Positions 37,334-48,866 of a DNA stretch of 64,000 nucleotides are shown here, piece by piece. Under the pieces are notes generated by a model that saw only the letters and a program-made list of their open reading frames with translations, made no database searches and was not told where the DNA came from. Each line of letters opens with the position of its first letter. Within the stretch, counting starts at the first letter, position 1. Made by a program: the position numbers and the translations under genes. Source of the DNA: Polyporus tsugae (taxonomy: Eukaryota; Basidiomycota; Agaricomycetes; Polyporales; Polyporaceae); assembly GCA_024305745.1 (NCBI GenBank), contig JAHRBS010000008.1:1612001-1676000 (forward strand). Direction: 5' to 3'.

Positions 37334-37789
37334 ATGCCATTCGATCTTGCAACTCGAGCATTGTAAAGCTTTGCTTTCAAATGATCTCATTTTCTTGACA
37401 GTCGCGCTGGACTGACCTCGTCATTTCCTTTTGTTCGCGTTATGGAGTAACACGTCTTCCGTCGCATCGTGTAATGTGTACGCTACTCCTTGCCTGTAGA
37501 TTACTCTCGTGGCGTGGTTTTACACAATTCTGTATGTCCCCGTTGTCCTGGATCCCAAGGATGATACCGGTACCGCTCATGCTCTCGTCGCCGTGAATGC
37601 AATATGTCATGTTGTCCGCCACACCCATCCATACTTATCGCTACTGTGCATACTCGTAGGAAGGGCCAGCGACCGCAAATGGTACGCACTGGCACAAACC
37701 TGCGACGAAAAGCCAAGCGTCAGACATTGGACCGCCCTCCGCGCGTCCATGGGCACCGCCGTCACCGTTACCGTTGGTGGATCGCGAGC
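37334..37789. other. Region between metacaspase 2 and the F-box fragment
   Basis: No gene is recognised. It likely includes the 3' UTR of metacaspase 2 and decayed sequence. Confidence 0.4.
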
Positions 37790-38045
37790 ATGAGTCCACA
37801 TAGCGCTTGTGCACGAGCCCGAATCCGCGCACCACTTTGTACTACTACCTCCAGTACGGCGAGCTCGTCGCGCCTGAGTCGAACTCGCCCTCACGTTGTC
37901 TTCCCGGACCTCTCGTTTGATCTGGCGTCCCTGACCACGGTGCTGGCGTGCTTCCACGCGTCCCATGAGCGAGGTCACCGAGGTGTCCTAGAGGTCACAG
38001 CCGCTGGGAGGCGGGAGTTAGCTTGGTGAGTGTATGCGCGGGTGG
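37790..38045 (+). pseudogene. Broken copy of the 3' end of the 31.7-33.1 kb F-box gene
   Basis: The translated pieces YYLQYGELV, VVFPDLSFDLASLTTVLACF and GVLEV...RELAW match, in order, IYLQYGEPV, FIFPELPCDLASVTAAAAVCF and GVLEV...WELEW of the intact gene. The bases just past the exon end (GTGAGTGTATGCGCGGGT) are identical to those at 33068-33085. The copy lacks the F-box and the first two thirds of the gene, and its frame is broken. It is on the same strand, about 5 kb from the intact gene. Confidence 0.7.
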
Positions 38046-38301
38046 TTCTCTTCCTGATTGCGAGAACGGCACCTAACTCGACTGGTGCCGACGTGGCACG
38101 GAGGTCATTTGTTCACTGATTCTTCGTTGACGCCGCCTCAGAACGACAAATGCTGCTCGTCGTTTGTGTCGTATTGCGGCGCATGCACCCCCTTGTTCTC
38201 CCAATCAGCGAATTCCGGGATATCACTACACTACACGTTCGTGAGAAGCTGCATTCGTACATGTCATGGTGCCACGACATGGACTAGAGGAAAGCCAGGC
38301 A

Positions 38302-41075
38302 TCAAACATTGGAACTTCCATATGGTAGGTCCGTCGGTGCCGGTGTCGCAGTTGGCGGATCGCTGGCATGAGGGAAAACCTCGCGCTTGTACGGAAGGAC
38401 CCGCGCCCACCACTTGCGCTCCGCCGCCGACGCCTTTTCGTCGACCAGGCCTGCGCCACTCGTACTGCTGACCTCCTCAGCCACAGCCCCTTCTGCTTCT
38501 CCGTCTCCTTCGGCCTCCTTCTGGGGAAGGACGCGCGCCAAAAACTCCTTCAGGACATCCAACACCGGGCGTGACGACTCGCCGCTCTCCCACCCGGTGA
38601 AGATCGTCCAGCCGACGAGGACCGCGACGGCGATCCAGCCCGCAGCGGTGAGGAAGATCGCTCTCTTGTCGCTTGAGCCGAAGCACTCGAAGGAGAACGC
38701 GAGGAGGAACGTCAGCATCCTATAGACGGATTCGCGGAGTCAGCAGGGGTTTTGTTCGAGGGCGGAACGGTAGTCAGATGCACCTACCCCCACATGAGCA
38801 ACGCGTACGGCAGGCTGTAGATGATCGCAAGCGTCTCGAGGCCCAGCATTTCGTGCTTGCGCGAGCTGAGGAAGCGGCACTGCGCTGACCGTCAGTATGA
38901 ACACAAATTAGAGGAGGAGGCGGGCCACGCTCACCGCTTCTTCTGCGGTCTCCTTCGACTTGACGCGGTGCTGGCGGATGAGCAGCAGCCCGACCATGAT
39001 GCTCCCCACGCTCGTCACGATCGACAAGTAGCTGCTGATCTGCGCGGCCGACACGCTCCCATTGTCCACGTCGACGCTCGGGATCGCGAGGAGCGCCACG
39101 TTGGCGTTCAGCAGCACCGTCGCCTGCCCACGCCCCGTTAGCGACGGTCGGGTTCAAACGGGAAGACGGATCTGGGTACGCACGTAGAGGACGAACTCCT
39201 GCCACTCGTTCTGCAGTTTGCCAATGAACCCGCCCCAGGGGATGATCGCGATGATGCCGTCGATCCAGATGCGCTCGAGCCCGCGCAAGTGCACCTCGGG
39301 CGCGTTCCAGAAGAAAGGCGCGAGGACCCGGATGAGCGGCGTCCGCCGCGTCTTCACCGTGTTGTACACACTCTGGTCGCGGCCGAGGCGTGCATGCGTC
39401 TGCCCGTGGAAGTTCAGGAAGCGGTTGTGGACTGCAGGGTAACGTCAGCGAAAGGGTAACGCGGATAACGACGGGGGATGATGAGTCGATGAGTCGATAA
39501 GGAAGGGCACGGTAGGTTATACCCGTCTCGGGCAAGGGTATGTACCCGTGCGCGTACATGTCCGGGTCCAACTGAGGTCGACCTGACCAAAACCCAGACC
39601 CGAGGGGACGTACCCATTGACGACAATCGCAATCGAAGTCGCTCCGTTCGCACCACTTCGCAGGCGCGCTGCCCAGAACGTCCGATGCCAGACGTGCAGG
39701 GCAAGGCCTGCTTTACGTTAGGCCGTGACATGGGTGCGCTCGATGATGCTGACTGCTGAGTCTGCCAGAAGCTTGTCGAAAGAGTTGCACCATAGGCGAG
39801 AGTCCGCGACGGACATTCTCATGCCTAGAGTGCAGGTTGTTGTTGTGTGGCCGTACTGATTCCCTGTGCACACGCACGGGTTACCTCGACCTTGTAGCCG
39901 TACCCGTACGGGTACCTATCCGACCTTCATAGGTATGTATCCGTGCGGGTACGGGAACAGGTAGAGCCAAAATGACAACGAGTACTTACTCCAGATATTC
40001 ATCAGTCGTCCTGCAGAAGTCGAAGTCAGCACAGGTCGCATAGGATGCCCCAGGAAGGACGTACCTACAGATGCGGTAGCGTAATCGGTATTTTCGATGC
40101 CTGCCAACTACCATGAGTCTTGGAGACCGGAGGACGATGCGGGTGGTTACCTTTCGCAGATTTCACCAAACCGAACATTCGATGAACCTCGTCAGGACGG
40201 TATGTGACTGTGCTCGTCATCGACGTATTACAATCTGTGCCAGCGTCAGGATCCAAGGGTGAGCCACAGGGCCAGAAGCGTGCCAGGCTTACCAACACTC
40301 GCGAAGAGTAGAATGCCGGTAAGTTCGGTGAAGACCTCGCTTGGGATATTATGTCCGTGGGGATACATCTCGACGTGTTGCCTATGGAAGCCCGTCAGTT
40401 TCGACAAAGGCACGATACGTCCATCCTCTTACCAATACCTCGCCTCAATCTCGTATTCTACGGGGTCATGAGGTCAGAACAACTCACGGAGGTCAGCTCA
40501 CGAACGACTCACTGATATCATACGGAGCCTTGAGGGCGGTGATCTCGCCGATCTCGAGGTCGTCAATGGGATGGCACTCCTGGATCCAGAACAGAGATCG
40601 TGTATTATTGTCGGCGAAGTAGTATATCCAGTTGTAACCTCCGGAAATACGGCGCTCCTCCAGGAACAGAACGAGGTCGTGGTTCGCGGGTAGCACGAGC
40701 CCTTGCTCTATTACCATCTCGTTGACTTGCCACGCAAACACCTTGAGCATGGCAACCATTTTGGGGTCCCGGACGTCACAATCCGTGTATGTGCGCTGTT
40801 ATAGAGACATGTTCAGGCAGACCGCATTGGGGGCAGGGGGGGGGGGCGAAACATGATCACCTTTTGAGGATGGTAAAAATACAATCTGCCTTCCGGGTGC
40901 GCACACGCTACCCATTCATGAGGAATATTCTCTCTACAACGAACTTCGTCAGACATAGAATGGCGGGCAACGATTAGTGGGCTTACATCGTAAAATGAGT
41001 CGTTACAGGGGCAAGCAACCAGTCGCCACCATCCGGAGAAATGGTAGCGTACTGGTCGTATCGTGGTATCGCCAT
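38302..41075 (-). CDS. WW-like-motif multi-pass membrane protein, paralog C (5' end uncertain)
   Basis: Exons: 40987..41075, 40861..40933, 40513..40795, 40433..40457, 40293..40381, 40151..40234, 40065..40100, 39990..40010, 39184..39431, 38935..39123, 38788..38879, 38302..38719; about 548 residues. It shows the WW-like segment HEWVACAHPEGRLYFYHP, YNWIYYFADNNTRSLFW, RYWQHVEMYPHGHNIP, FLNFHGQTHARLGRDQSVY, then helices (VLLNANVALLAIPSVD, SIVTSVGSIMVGLLLI, AIIYSLPYALLMWG, TAAGWIAVAVLVGWTIF). Exons of 73, 25, 89, 21, 248 and 92 nt equal those of one or more paralogs. I started at ATG 41075, the only in-frame ATG. A Ser/Pro-rich frame continues upstream in another frame, so the true start may lie further 5' or the gene may be frameshifted. 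One intron is enlarged to 558 nt. Confidence 0.72.
39490..39975. mobile_element. Probable non-autonomous insertion inside an intron of paralog C
   Basis: The intron 39432..39989 is 558 nt, while the matching introns in A, B and D are 66, 55 and 52 nt. The extra DNA has repeated ACCCGT / ACGGGT motifs near both ends (about 39512-39570 and 39895-39955), including the perfect palindrome GTACCCGTACGGGTAC at 39900-39915. Such subterminal repeats are typical of hAT-like non-autonomous elements. Exact termini, target-site duplication and any transposase were not identified. Confidence 0.5.
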
Positions 41076-42208
41076 AACAGGGTATATCGTTTCTTTTCTC
41101 GGGGCAAGGATATTGATGGGACGCTCCCCGTGCCCGGCTCGACGACGTCCCCGTGGGGGACTATGATCGAGTGTCGACTCCCGATGGTCCTTCGAGCCGG
41201 AGAAGATGGAGCAGGGGAAGGTGGCCGACGAACGTGTGGTGGACGGAAGTGTGGTGGTGTCGGAGAAGGTGGATGTTCTCCAGCTGGAAGTGGGAGATCG
41301 GCCACGGACGGAGCGGGGCTGCGTGAAGGGGCTCTGGACCGCCTGGAGCACGACGTGGCTCGCGAAGGTGCCCGCGACGCGACGCGTGAGATGCCACGGG
41401 CTGCAGCGCGGGATGTGGTGCGCCCCTCGGGACGAGGATGCGCGACGCCGAGGTGTCTCCCGCGGTGGTGGGTGATTTCGCTGGTGGAGTGCACGTCGGT
41501 GGAAACGTTGGACGCCTTGGACCCGTTTGAATGGGTGTACGAATACGGGTGCAGCATGTCATGGGTGCTGTGAACGGGAGACTGACCAGATATGAACATA
41601 GAGGATGGGCGTGTTGGGACATCGCCCGGCTGCAAAAACTGTCCATGGCCCGGTTGATCGAGATGGTGCAAGTCCAATGCTGAGAGTGGCCGTCTGCTTT
41701 CGCAAATTGTGATGACATCAGAGCAGTGGCTGCTACGTTCGTTCTTCGGGTCGTGATCCTTCCAAGTCTCCTCGTGCCGATCCACTGAAGGTGTACTGGG
41801 TGGACTCTTACTCACGAGCTCCTTGGCAGAGCTTCCTTCCCTCGACCCCGTCCTGCTCTCCGTATCCTTGGATTGCGCGGATCCACCAAGGGTTGACGAT
41901 AGACGGCGTCTTAAGTGGTTCCATAGAAGGTGGAGGTGACATGCGGACGCGCACCAGTGTCTAAGTCGTGAGAGGAGGAGCAAGAGCAAGGAACGCAAGG
42001 TCGTCACGGGTCGAGTCATAGCTGGAGGAAGCCGAGCGCATTGGTGTACACAATGAACCCGAGGGTGTAGACGGTCCGGAGAGAAGTTTGGATAGAAGTC
42101 AGACCTCCCATCATAGTTGTGTACAAGGTTCACTAGTACCACGAGGCGGCGGGACGTCGAGCGCCCCGGGTACCTCGTATATGGCGTTAAACAATTTGAC
42201 CTCATCAA
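41076..42208 (-). other. Ser/Pro/Arg-rich open frame upstream of paralog C
   Basis: A 401-codon frame (41003..42208) runs through this stretch. It has a leucine-rich hydrophobic patch near its start, then SRAPSRSPAPS-type low-complexity sequence, as in the N-termini of paralogs A and B. It is one frame away from the confirmed exon 40987..41075. It may be the displaced N-terminal exon of paralog C, a separate gene, or chance. Confidence 0.35.
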
Positions 42209-45200
42209 CTTGAAGATATCCAGCCCAAATCCAGCCTATAGGCTGCTACGGAGGACAGTGGAACCCTCCCTGATGTCAACTGTGTTTGAAAGGGAGGCGG
42301 TGCGTGACCCATCTCACAGACAAAGCGACCGCTAAAATTTGCACTGCCAACCGTGCTACTCGACGTTAGGAAAACACTGCCAGAAAGCATCGTAGAACAA
42401 AGTCCACCCATCCACCACGCTCAGCCCACCATGTGCCCACCGATACGCTGTACAGCACTTTGAGCCTGTCGGCTGTGGTAGAAAGAGGGTAGAAGGGCTT
42501 CCAGGGCAGAGGGTTGGTCGTCGCTTTCTACGGAGCCGCAGAGTTCAATGAGATCCGGACGTGTTCATGAATAGGCGCAACACTTGCCCTGTTCGGTTCC
42601 AGGACCCCAAGTAGGACGATTCAGCCCAGGCTGACGATTATTTCTTAGGTGCCTGCAGGTGCGGGGTTTGTAGACGCAGGGTCTGCGCTGCCTCAACCTT
42701 GTCGCGTTCCTCAATCATGGTCACTCATCCTGAAAGATCCGGCATTGAGGCTCAACGTTCAATGTCAGCTCGCAATTCCTGAGCAATGTGATCAGCGAGA
42801 GCGGTGTGGTTCAGCATCCGACGGGTCACGCACTTCCGATATGAGAGGATCATTTGGATGGACAGGAGTCAACCAAGACGCTTGACACACTGTGAGTGAA
42901 CGGTTTTCTATATGGAAAAGGTCGAGTCAAAGAAATGGGAGTTAAAACATACGTGAAATCGTGCAACTTTAGCATACTTGACCGCCTAGCGGCATGATAG
43001 TTGTACGTTGTGGTTCTGCACCCGATTCTGGCGAGTTTCGGAGGAAGACGAGTACCCTTGCCATGAAACATGTTGTAAGATTCAGAAACTGATTACTTTG
43101 GTAAAACAACGATACTATCACTGTCAGTATGTGTTACATTTTGCGGATGCGGCTACGCACCATCATGAAGGCATGTAAGCTCCGCCAGGCCTGTAGTCAC
43201 CGCTACCCAACTTGGAAGCTCGCCTGTGCACTCCCTATAAGCTTCTGTAGGTGCACCCTGAAACCGTCTAACGTACCGAATGCCATCCTGCGGAATCGTT
43301 ATTCAAGCTCTGAGCCGGTACTTAGAAGATGTTGTGGTGGCAAGTCGGCCCTCGGGATGACACGACGCGGGACTCCTGCAAGCGCTTGCACGGCCAAACC
43401 CGAATCTAATCTCCTCAGTAAACTTGTGTAACATTAATCAATCTTATCTGATAACATACCACTCCCAGGCCATTCCGATTACCGCCGCACCTGTTCCTCA
43501 CTGCATCCTCGCCCACATCCTTTCGTCATGCTGCCCGACGACGAAACGTATCCTGGTGATGGATGAGGAGAATACCGGCACCGCATTCTCTGGTGGCCGA
43601 AGTCATCCTCGAGTCACGGCGCGCCTGCTTCCTAGGCCTCAGGCGAGCCTTCCTCCGAGCCGGAACATCGGTGCATTCACGGCGCATCGAGGTCATTGCA
43701 CATGGACACACACCCGAGAAGGCAGCTAGGTTACCAGTCTTGCGGATGGGTAATCAACTGGTGCGTTCGTTCTCTGGTACCTATCCTACATGTATTGCAC
43801 TACCCACGCCTGCGAAACCATCCCGGATTTTCGTTTCAAGCTGCAGGCAGACATGATAGGGGTGTACTCCGTGCGTTGGCGCGTGCTGTAGGCTTCTATT
43901 TTACGCACGTCGTTCCGTTCAACGTTGTCTAATGGTTCCTACCCGAAACGTCGAGAACCTGTCATCTGTCACCCGTGTAAGTTGCTCCGATTATGGCTCT
44001 TATCGAAGCACGGATGGTCAAGCACACCCAAGGAGCTCGGAGGTGAACTCGCCGACGCTCTACGGCAAGTTTAACCACTTCCTTCCGTTGCACAGCCTCA
44101 GCTGAAAAAAAAACTGACGCGTCGTTCTCGACAGCCATCAGCGAGCTGCGGCGCTGCGCCAAGATGACCAAGCCAGCAAGTTTTCGCCCATTCATCCAGT
44201 CCAAAGTATGCGGCGAAGACTGGGCAGTTTACGAGCAATCCGTGAGCGCGATCACCCTCCTCCGAATAGGCGGTAATCCCGGCGATTCCCAACCTAGTTC
44301 CTCCCGGCTCCCAGCGCCCGTGGAGGGCATGTTGGATTGGGCCCCAGGGTGAACAGTCTGCCTGCTATTTTGGACCTTGATGACGGGACCCAATCACCGC
44401 AGCGTCCGATGCAGAGCCCCTTTTCAATTTCAGGCTCGGGCATGCCTTTGCGCTCCGTTTCATATTGGCGAGCGGGAAGGCGTATTACTCGGCCGGGCCT
44501 TTTGTACCACTGCCACGCCGACAAAAACTTGGTTGGGCCTGTGTTCAGCGACTCTCGCTGCCGTATGGGTTGATCTCTCTGCCGACCGCGTCAAGGGGTA
44601 GTCGGACTCGGAAGGCGGCAGACGTTGGCGCCACAAGAGGTTTGATTGTGTACAGGCGCCATCCGAGCACGATGGCGAGACGTTCTAGGGTCGTACTCTC
44701 GTAACGTAACCCGACTACGATCTCAAGCTGCACGTCGAGAGCGTAAAGGTACGTAAATCCGTTGCTGTGGCTACCCTCTCTATATTCCGCCCCGCCATTC
44801 TTTGGTGGTGTATTGTCTATTTCTGTGGGTGTCTTGACGCTTGACGAGCTCGTGGTGGCCACATTCCTTGGGCGAGTTGGGGATCCCGGTGACATGTTAT
44901 GCTTGCAGGCGATCGGTGGATGGCCGGTACCTAGCAACTGCGCAACATGCATGGAATGGTATGTGGCCCTGTGTCAAGCATTCAATGCATGAGCGTTACA
45001 TACTCTTGGGGGCTTCCATCGGGCCAATAACCAGACCCCATGAACGTCCCTGAGCTGCGTATTGGCGGCTACTGCGCCGAGTTGCTGCCTAGTTGCGAGT
45101 CCACGGTGTTCCCTGACCGCATCAGCGTTACTTGAACGGATCCTGCTCAGCTTCCTGACACTGAAACCCACCTATCTGATCCTTTCTGTGCGCAGTCGTG

Positions 45201-47946
45201 GCACCATTGGAGGTCGGGGGCATCCTTCTCCCTGCAATGGAGAAGATTTATGGAAGCTGGAGATAGGGACGGAACGTCGCCCGGGAGAACCGTGTCCCAC
45301 GTCTTGACATCTTAACGGCCGTTATGACCCTGGAGGCGATGTTGACTCGGCACTCCTGAGAGTGGTTGGACGTTGACGCTTCGCTCAGATAAACTGTACA
45401 TGGCTACATGTGCCGGTGACATCGCAAGAGACGTCGCCTCCTGCGGTTGCGGCATGGGCTCCGAGTTTTCCTCCCGGAGCAGCTTCTCTAACTGGAAGCT
45501 CTGCAGCTCGCTTCATTCCACTCCCGCCGCTGTTCAATGATGGTCACCCCAGACCGTTACGTTCTCTTCGCGAGATGCGCCTCACTCGCTCGGAGGTGGT
45601 ATGCTGACGGCCCACCGCTTCCGCCGCAGGCGATGTAAGACGTTCTCTAACCCCGCACCGCCAGCAGGACTCGGAGCTTACTAGCCCCACGGCAACACTA
45701 GAACGAACTCGAGAAGTCCTTCGACGAGTGGGGACCTGGGCGGAGGTGGGAATGGTCCGGGTGAAGGTTTTTTATATTGTACTTGTACTTGGCTCCTTTG
45801 TATTTGCGGGCACTGTTCGGCCGGAAATGGACATGCATGACGTGGGGGAACGCGCAGCGCTTACTGCGAAGGAGTGATTCAGCGCCGAGAATCAGCGGGA
45901 GTCTATGTGGCTCCAAGCTTCCAACACCCCAGCCTCGTGGGTGGCCAAAATCCTCTGCCATATAGAGTACGAGATTGGGGTAAAACGCACCAAGCTTTCA
46001 TAAAGATGCTATGTGAGTGGAGAGGATGCTAGACCCCGCGCGCGTCATGAATGGCGCCTATTAAGACATCGCCGAGCGGCTCACGTATATTCCAGAGTCT
46101 CCAGGTCGTCCCTGGGCTACACTCGGTGTGTCCAGCATGGCCCAAGCGCACCGTGCATGCACGCCAACTGTCCAAACATCATTACACGTATGCATACGTA
46201 ACAACGACACGTACGCCTGAGAAAACCGCCATTCAGCCGCAGTGCGGAAGAGCCCCGAATATTCTAGTCACCGGCTCGGGTCGCAAAGTCAGGACCCGTG
46301 AAATCGCAGGTGTGGCCAATCTCATGCCCGCCGCTGCCAGTCAGGGTTCCGAGATCCGAGTCTAACTCTAAGTACTGGACCGTACAGGCACTGCAATCCG
46401 GCAAGCTGCACATCGCCACCGAGTCGTGCAGCTCCACTAAACATCATCGACAAGGACGCCGAGTGGGCGGAGCCTTCTCGTGATGAATCGCGAAAGGCAC
46501 TGGTACTCGTACCACCGTATGGTGAGCAGCTGCTTCCCAAGCTGTGGGCTTCGGATTCCCCGTATTACCGTGGCATAGAGGTACACTGGAATGGGACGAA
46601 TGTTAACATGAGGCGGAGATGAGAAAGATCTAACATTCCCCCGCGAGGGTGGACGGGTTTGCCTAGGAGGCGATAAGATGGTCCCGACGAGCGGTAACTC
46701 ATGAGTACTTCGTCTGTTTCGGCGGCCGGCGACCACATAGTGACCTAACAGTTTCCAGATGACGCCGTGAGATGCGCTGATTGTTGTATTTTTGATTGTT
46801 CTTGCTCTAGCGAGATCCCGAGGAAACAGGCAGTGGCAGATCCACGGACCCAGAGAAGAATAACGCATCCCTAAGGATGGTGACGAGGCGGTTCAGATGA
46901 CAGGGGGTACCTGCGTCGTCCGAATGAGGCATAAAACGAGGTCTGGCTTGCTCCGACGGGGACTCGGACGCAACGAGTGCAATCTATTGTGGTCGTGCAT
47001 CGCGGGAGCACTGACCTGTTGTTAGTGATGTCGGAAGGCCCAAGGACGTCAGAAGATCGCGAGGCCTCATACTAGGCTGGCCGGCAGGCCGCATGTGAGA
47101 TGGTGACGACACGGTGGCGCAGGCAAAGACATCGAGGACCTCGATCGGCGAGGGGCACTCAGGCAGTGCGCAGTGGAAAGTGGCGAGCTACGTGCCGCGA
47201 GATTGAATCCTAGGACGCAATCGGGATCAATCAAGGTGCCGCTACGTAGGTAGGTTTGAGGGGAGCACCGCACGAGCGCACCAGACGGCAACGATTGGAT
47301 GATTAGATGCAGAAGACCGCAGGTTCGACAGGTAATGTACAGCTGCGGCAGAGACCTGCTGGGACAGATGCGCCGAGGATTCCGCTGAAGGATGCTCGCC
47401 ACCTAATGCGGTTATCCCGCCTCCGGAGGTGGACGTCGACTCGGGCCTAGTGGGGGCGGCCTCCTTTCTTTCCGCCGCCGACGAGGGTTTGGGTTGTCTT
47501 GCCACGAGGGATAAAATCGTCGTCGTCGCTGTGCGATGGGACCCACGGTGTCAGTGTCGGGTAGACGGTAATGGACCTGCCACAGCCAGCACAAAGGGCA
47601 TCCAGGAAGGGGCGTGGTTTACAGTCTCACCTAGGAGGGACGGGTGGCGTCCTGTAGAGGTATTATTTACGTCAGTTAACAAGACGAAAATCGTGGACCG
47701 AATGCGACAACAAAAAGATCATAAGAGAGGACAAAGAAAATAAATTGAAGAATTCTGGATCGAAGTGATAATTATTCCAGCGCACAAGACTGAGTTGGCG
47801 CGCGGCTCCGGATAACGCCAACGTGCTTTCGCCTCGGGTAGATGTTCCAAAGAGTCAATTGAGATGAACCACCCGTACATATCTCAAGAAAGATAAGGTG
47901 GTTCCCGAAGGATGTGATAATATACGGTTACGTGGATGAATGGAAC
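42209..47946. other. Long gene-poor stretch
   Basis: About 5.7 kb. Frames are short on both strands and none forms a splice-consistent gene or a recognised family. A run of nine A is at about 44105-44113. A short frame at 45410-45604 resembles the N-terminus of paralog B and is listed separately. The rest appears to be decayed sequence. Confidence 0.45.
45410..45604 (+). pseudogene. Possible relic of a WW-like-family N-terminus
   Basis: The frame contains SQE near its start and PLPPLFNDGHPRP, close to PSLPLFNDGHGSF of paralog B (residues ~55-67). It ends after 65 codons with no downstream exons found. The similarity is short, so this may be chance. Confidence 0.25.
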
Positions 47947-48277
47947 TTACGCTGTGATGGGCCTGGCTGGTGAGGCTACCTGTGGCAACACCGTCACGGT
48001 CTGGCCTGCTTCATTCGTAGTAGTACTAGCATCGGCTTCGTTGATCTTTTCAGCTTCGGATGACAGCACGGGCCTATAACCGGGGTAGGCATGAAAGGTC
48101 AGCGAATGCACTTCGGTCCGCGCATGCGCAAGCCATCGGGATGCATCTTCGACATCGCATTTGCATGTGCACAGCGGTACTGTTGGCTTACCGAATTTGA
48201 CTGGCTGACGCTTCCGACTCGTCCGCAGGCGAAGGCTGTTGGTGCTCGGGGGTTGCACTGTCGTCGGGGGTGGACAT
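47947..48277 (-). CDS. Possible small hypothetical gene
   Basis: Exons 48192..48277 and 47947..48073 join over a GTAAGC...TATAG intron to give about 70 residues, starting MSTPDDSATPEHQQ, rich in Ser/Glu/Ala, and ending PARPITA. Codon use is natural, but no domain is visible. The stop codon overlaps a good GTAAGT donor, so this could be only the first exons of a longer or truncated gene. Low-complexity N-termini like this occur in the WW-like family. Confidence 0.35.
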
Positions 48278-48866
48278 TCCGAGAGCAGGGTCGAGTGTGT
48301 GGATATCCAGGTGTTGCGAGGGTTTATAATAAACGATGATGGAGGAGGCTGGAAGAGCTCTCGACCGCTAATAGTTTCTCAGTTGCTCTCTTCGGTGTCT
48401 CAAAGCGTCGCCGACTCGGCCCGAGCCACATGCAATGTTGTCGAGCGTCTGCCAACGCAGGCGCTTATCCACCAGGCTCTCCCGTAAGTTACTTGTCCAC
48501 AATGTGGATCCGGGATCAAGCCTGATCAAAACATAAACATCCAGAAATCCGCATAATCCACATACAGTTTCCATACGCACAAGCTTAAGTGTTCACCCTG
48601 GAATTGACAAAAGAGTGCCTCTCGAGACGCCTGTCGTGGGACAATTACTGGAATCCAGGTGACGCGTGGCACTGCCTTGCTGCAGTGCTTCTCTCCTCGT
48701 GCCAACCGCAGAGTACAGCTCTGGCACGACAACAACTCACTGCAATTGTCAGCTGCTCCGCCGCTTCATTCATCTCGAGTTCCGTTGTATACATAAAGCC
48801 CGACGATTCAACATCTGATACACCATCCCAGTCACCCCTCCTCATTCGAAACTTAGGACTCGTATC
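48278..48866. other. Intergenic region upstream of paralog D
   Basis: No gene is recognised. It is the promoter region of paralog D and possibly of the small minus-strand gene. Confidence 0.45.

Noticed and set aside
40840..40853. G-rich run inside an intron of paralog C
   Set aside because: Simple low-complexity sequence in a normal short intron, with no sign of function.
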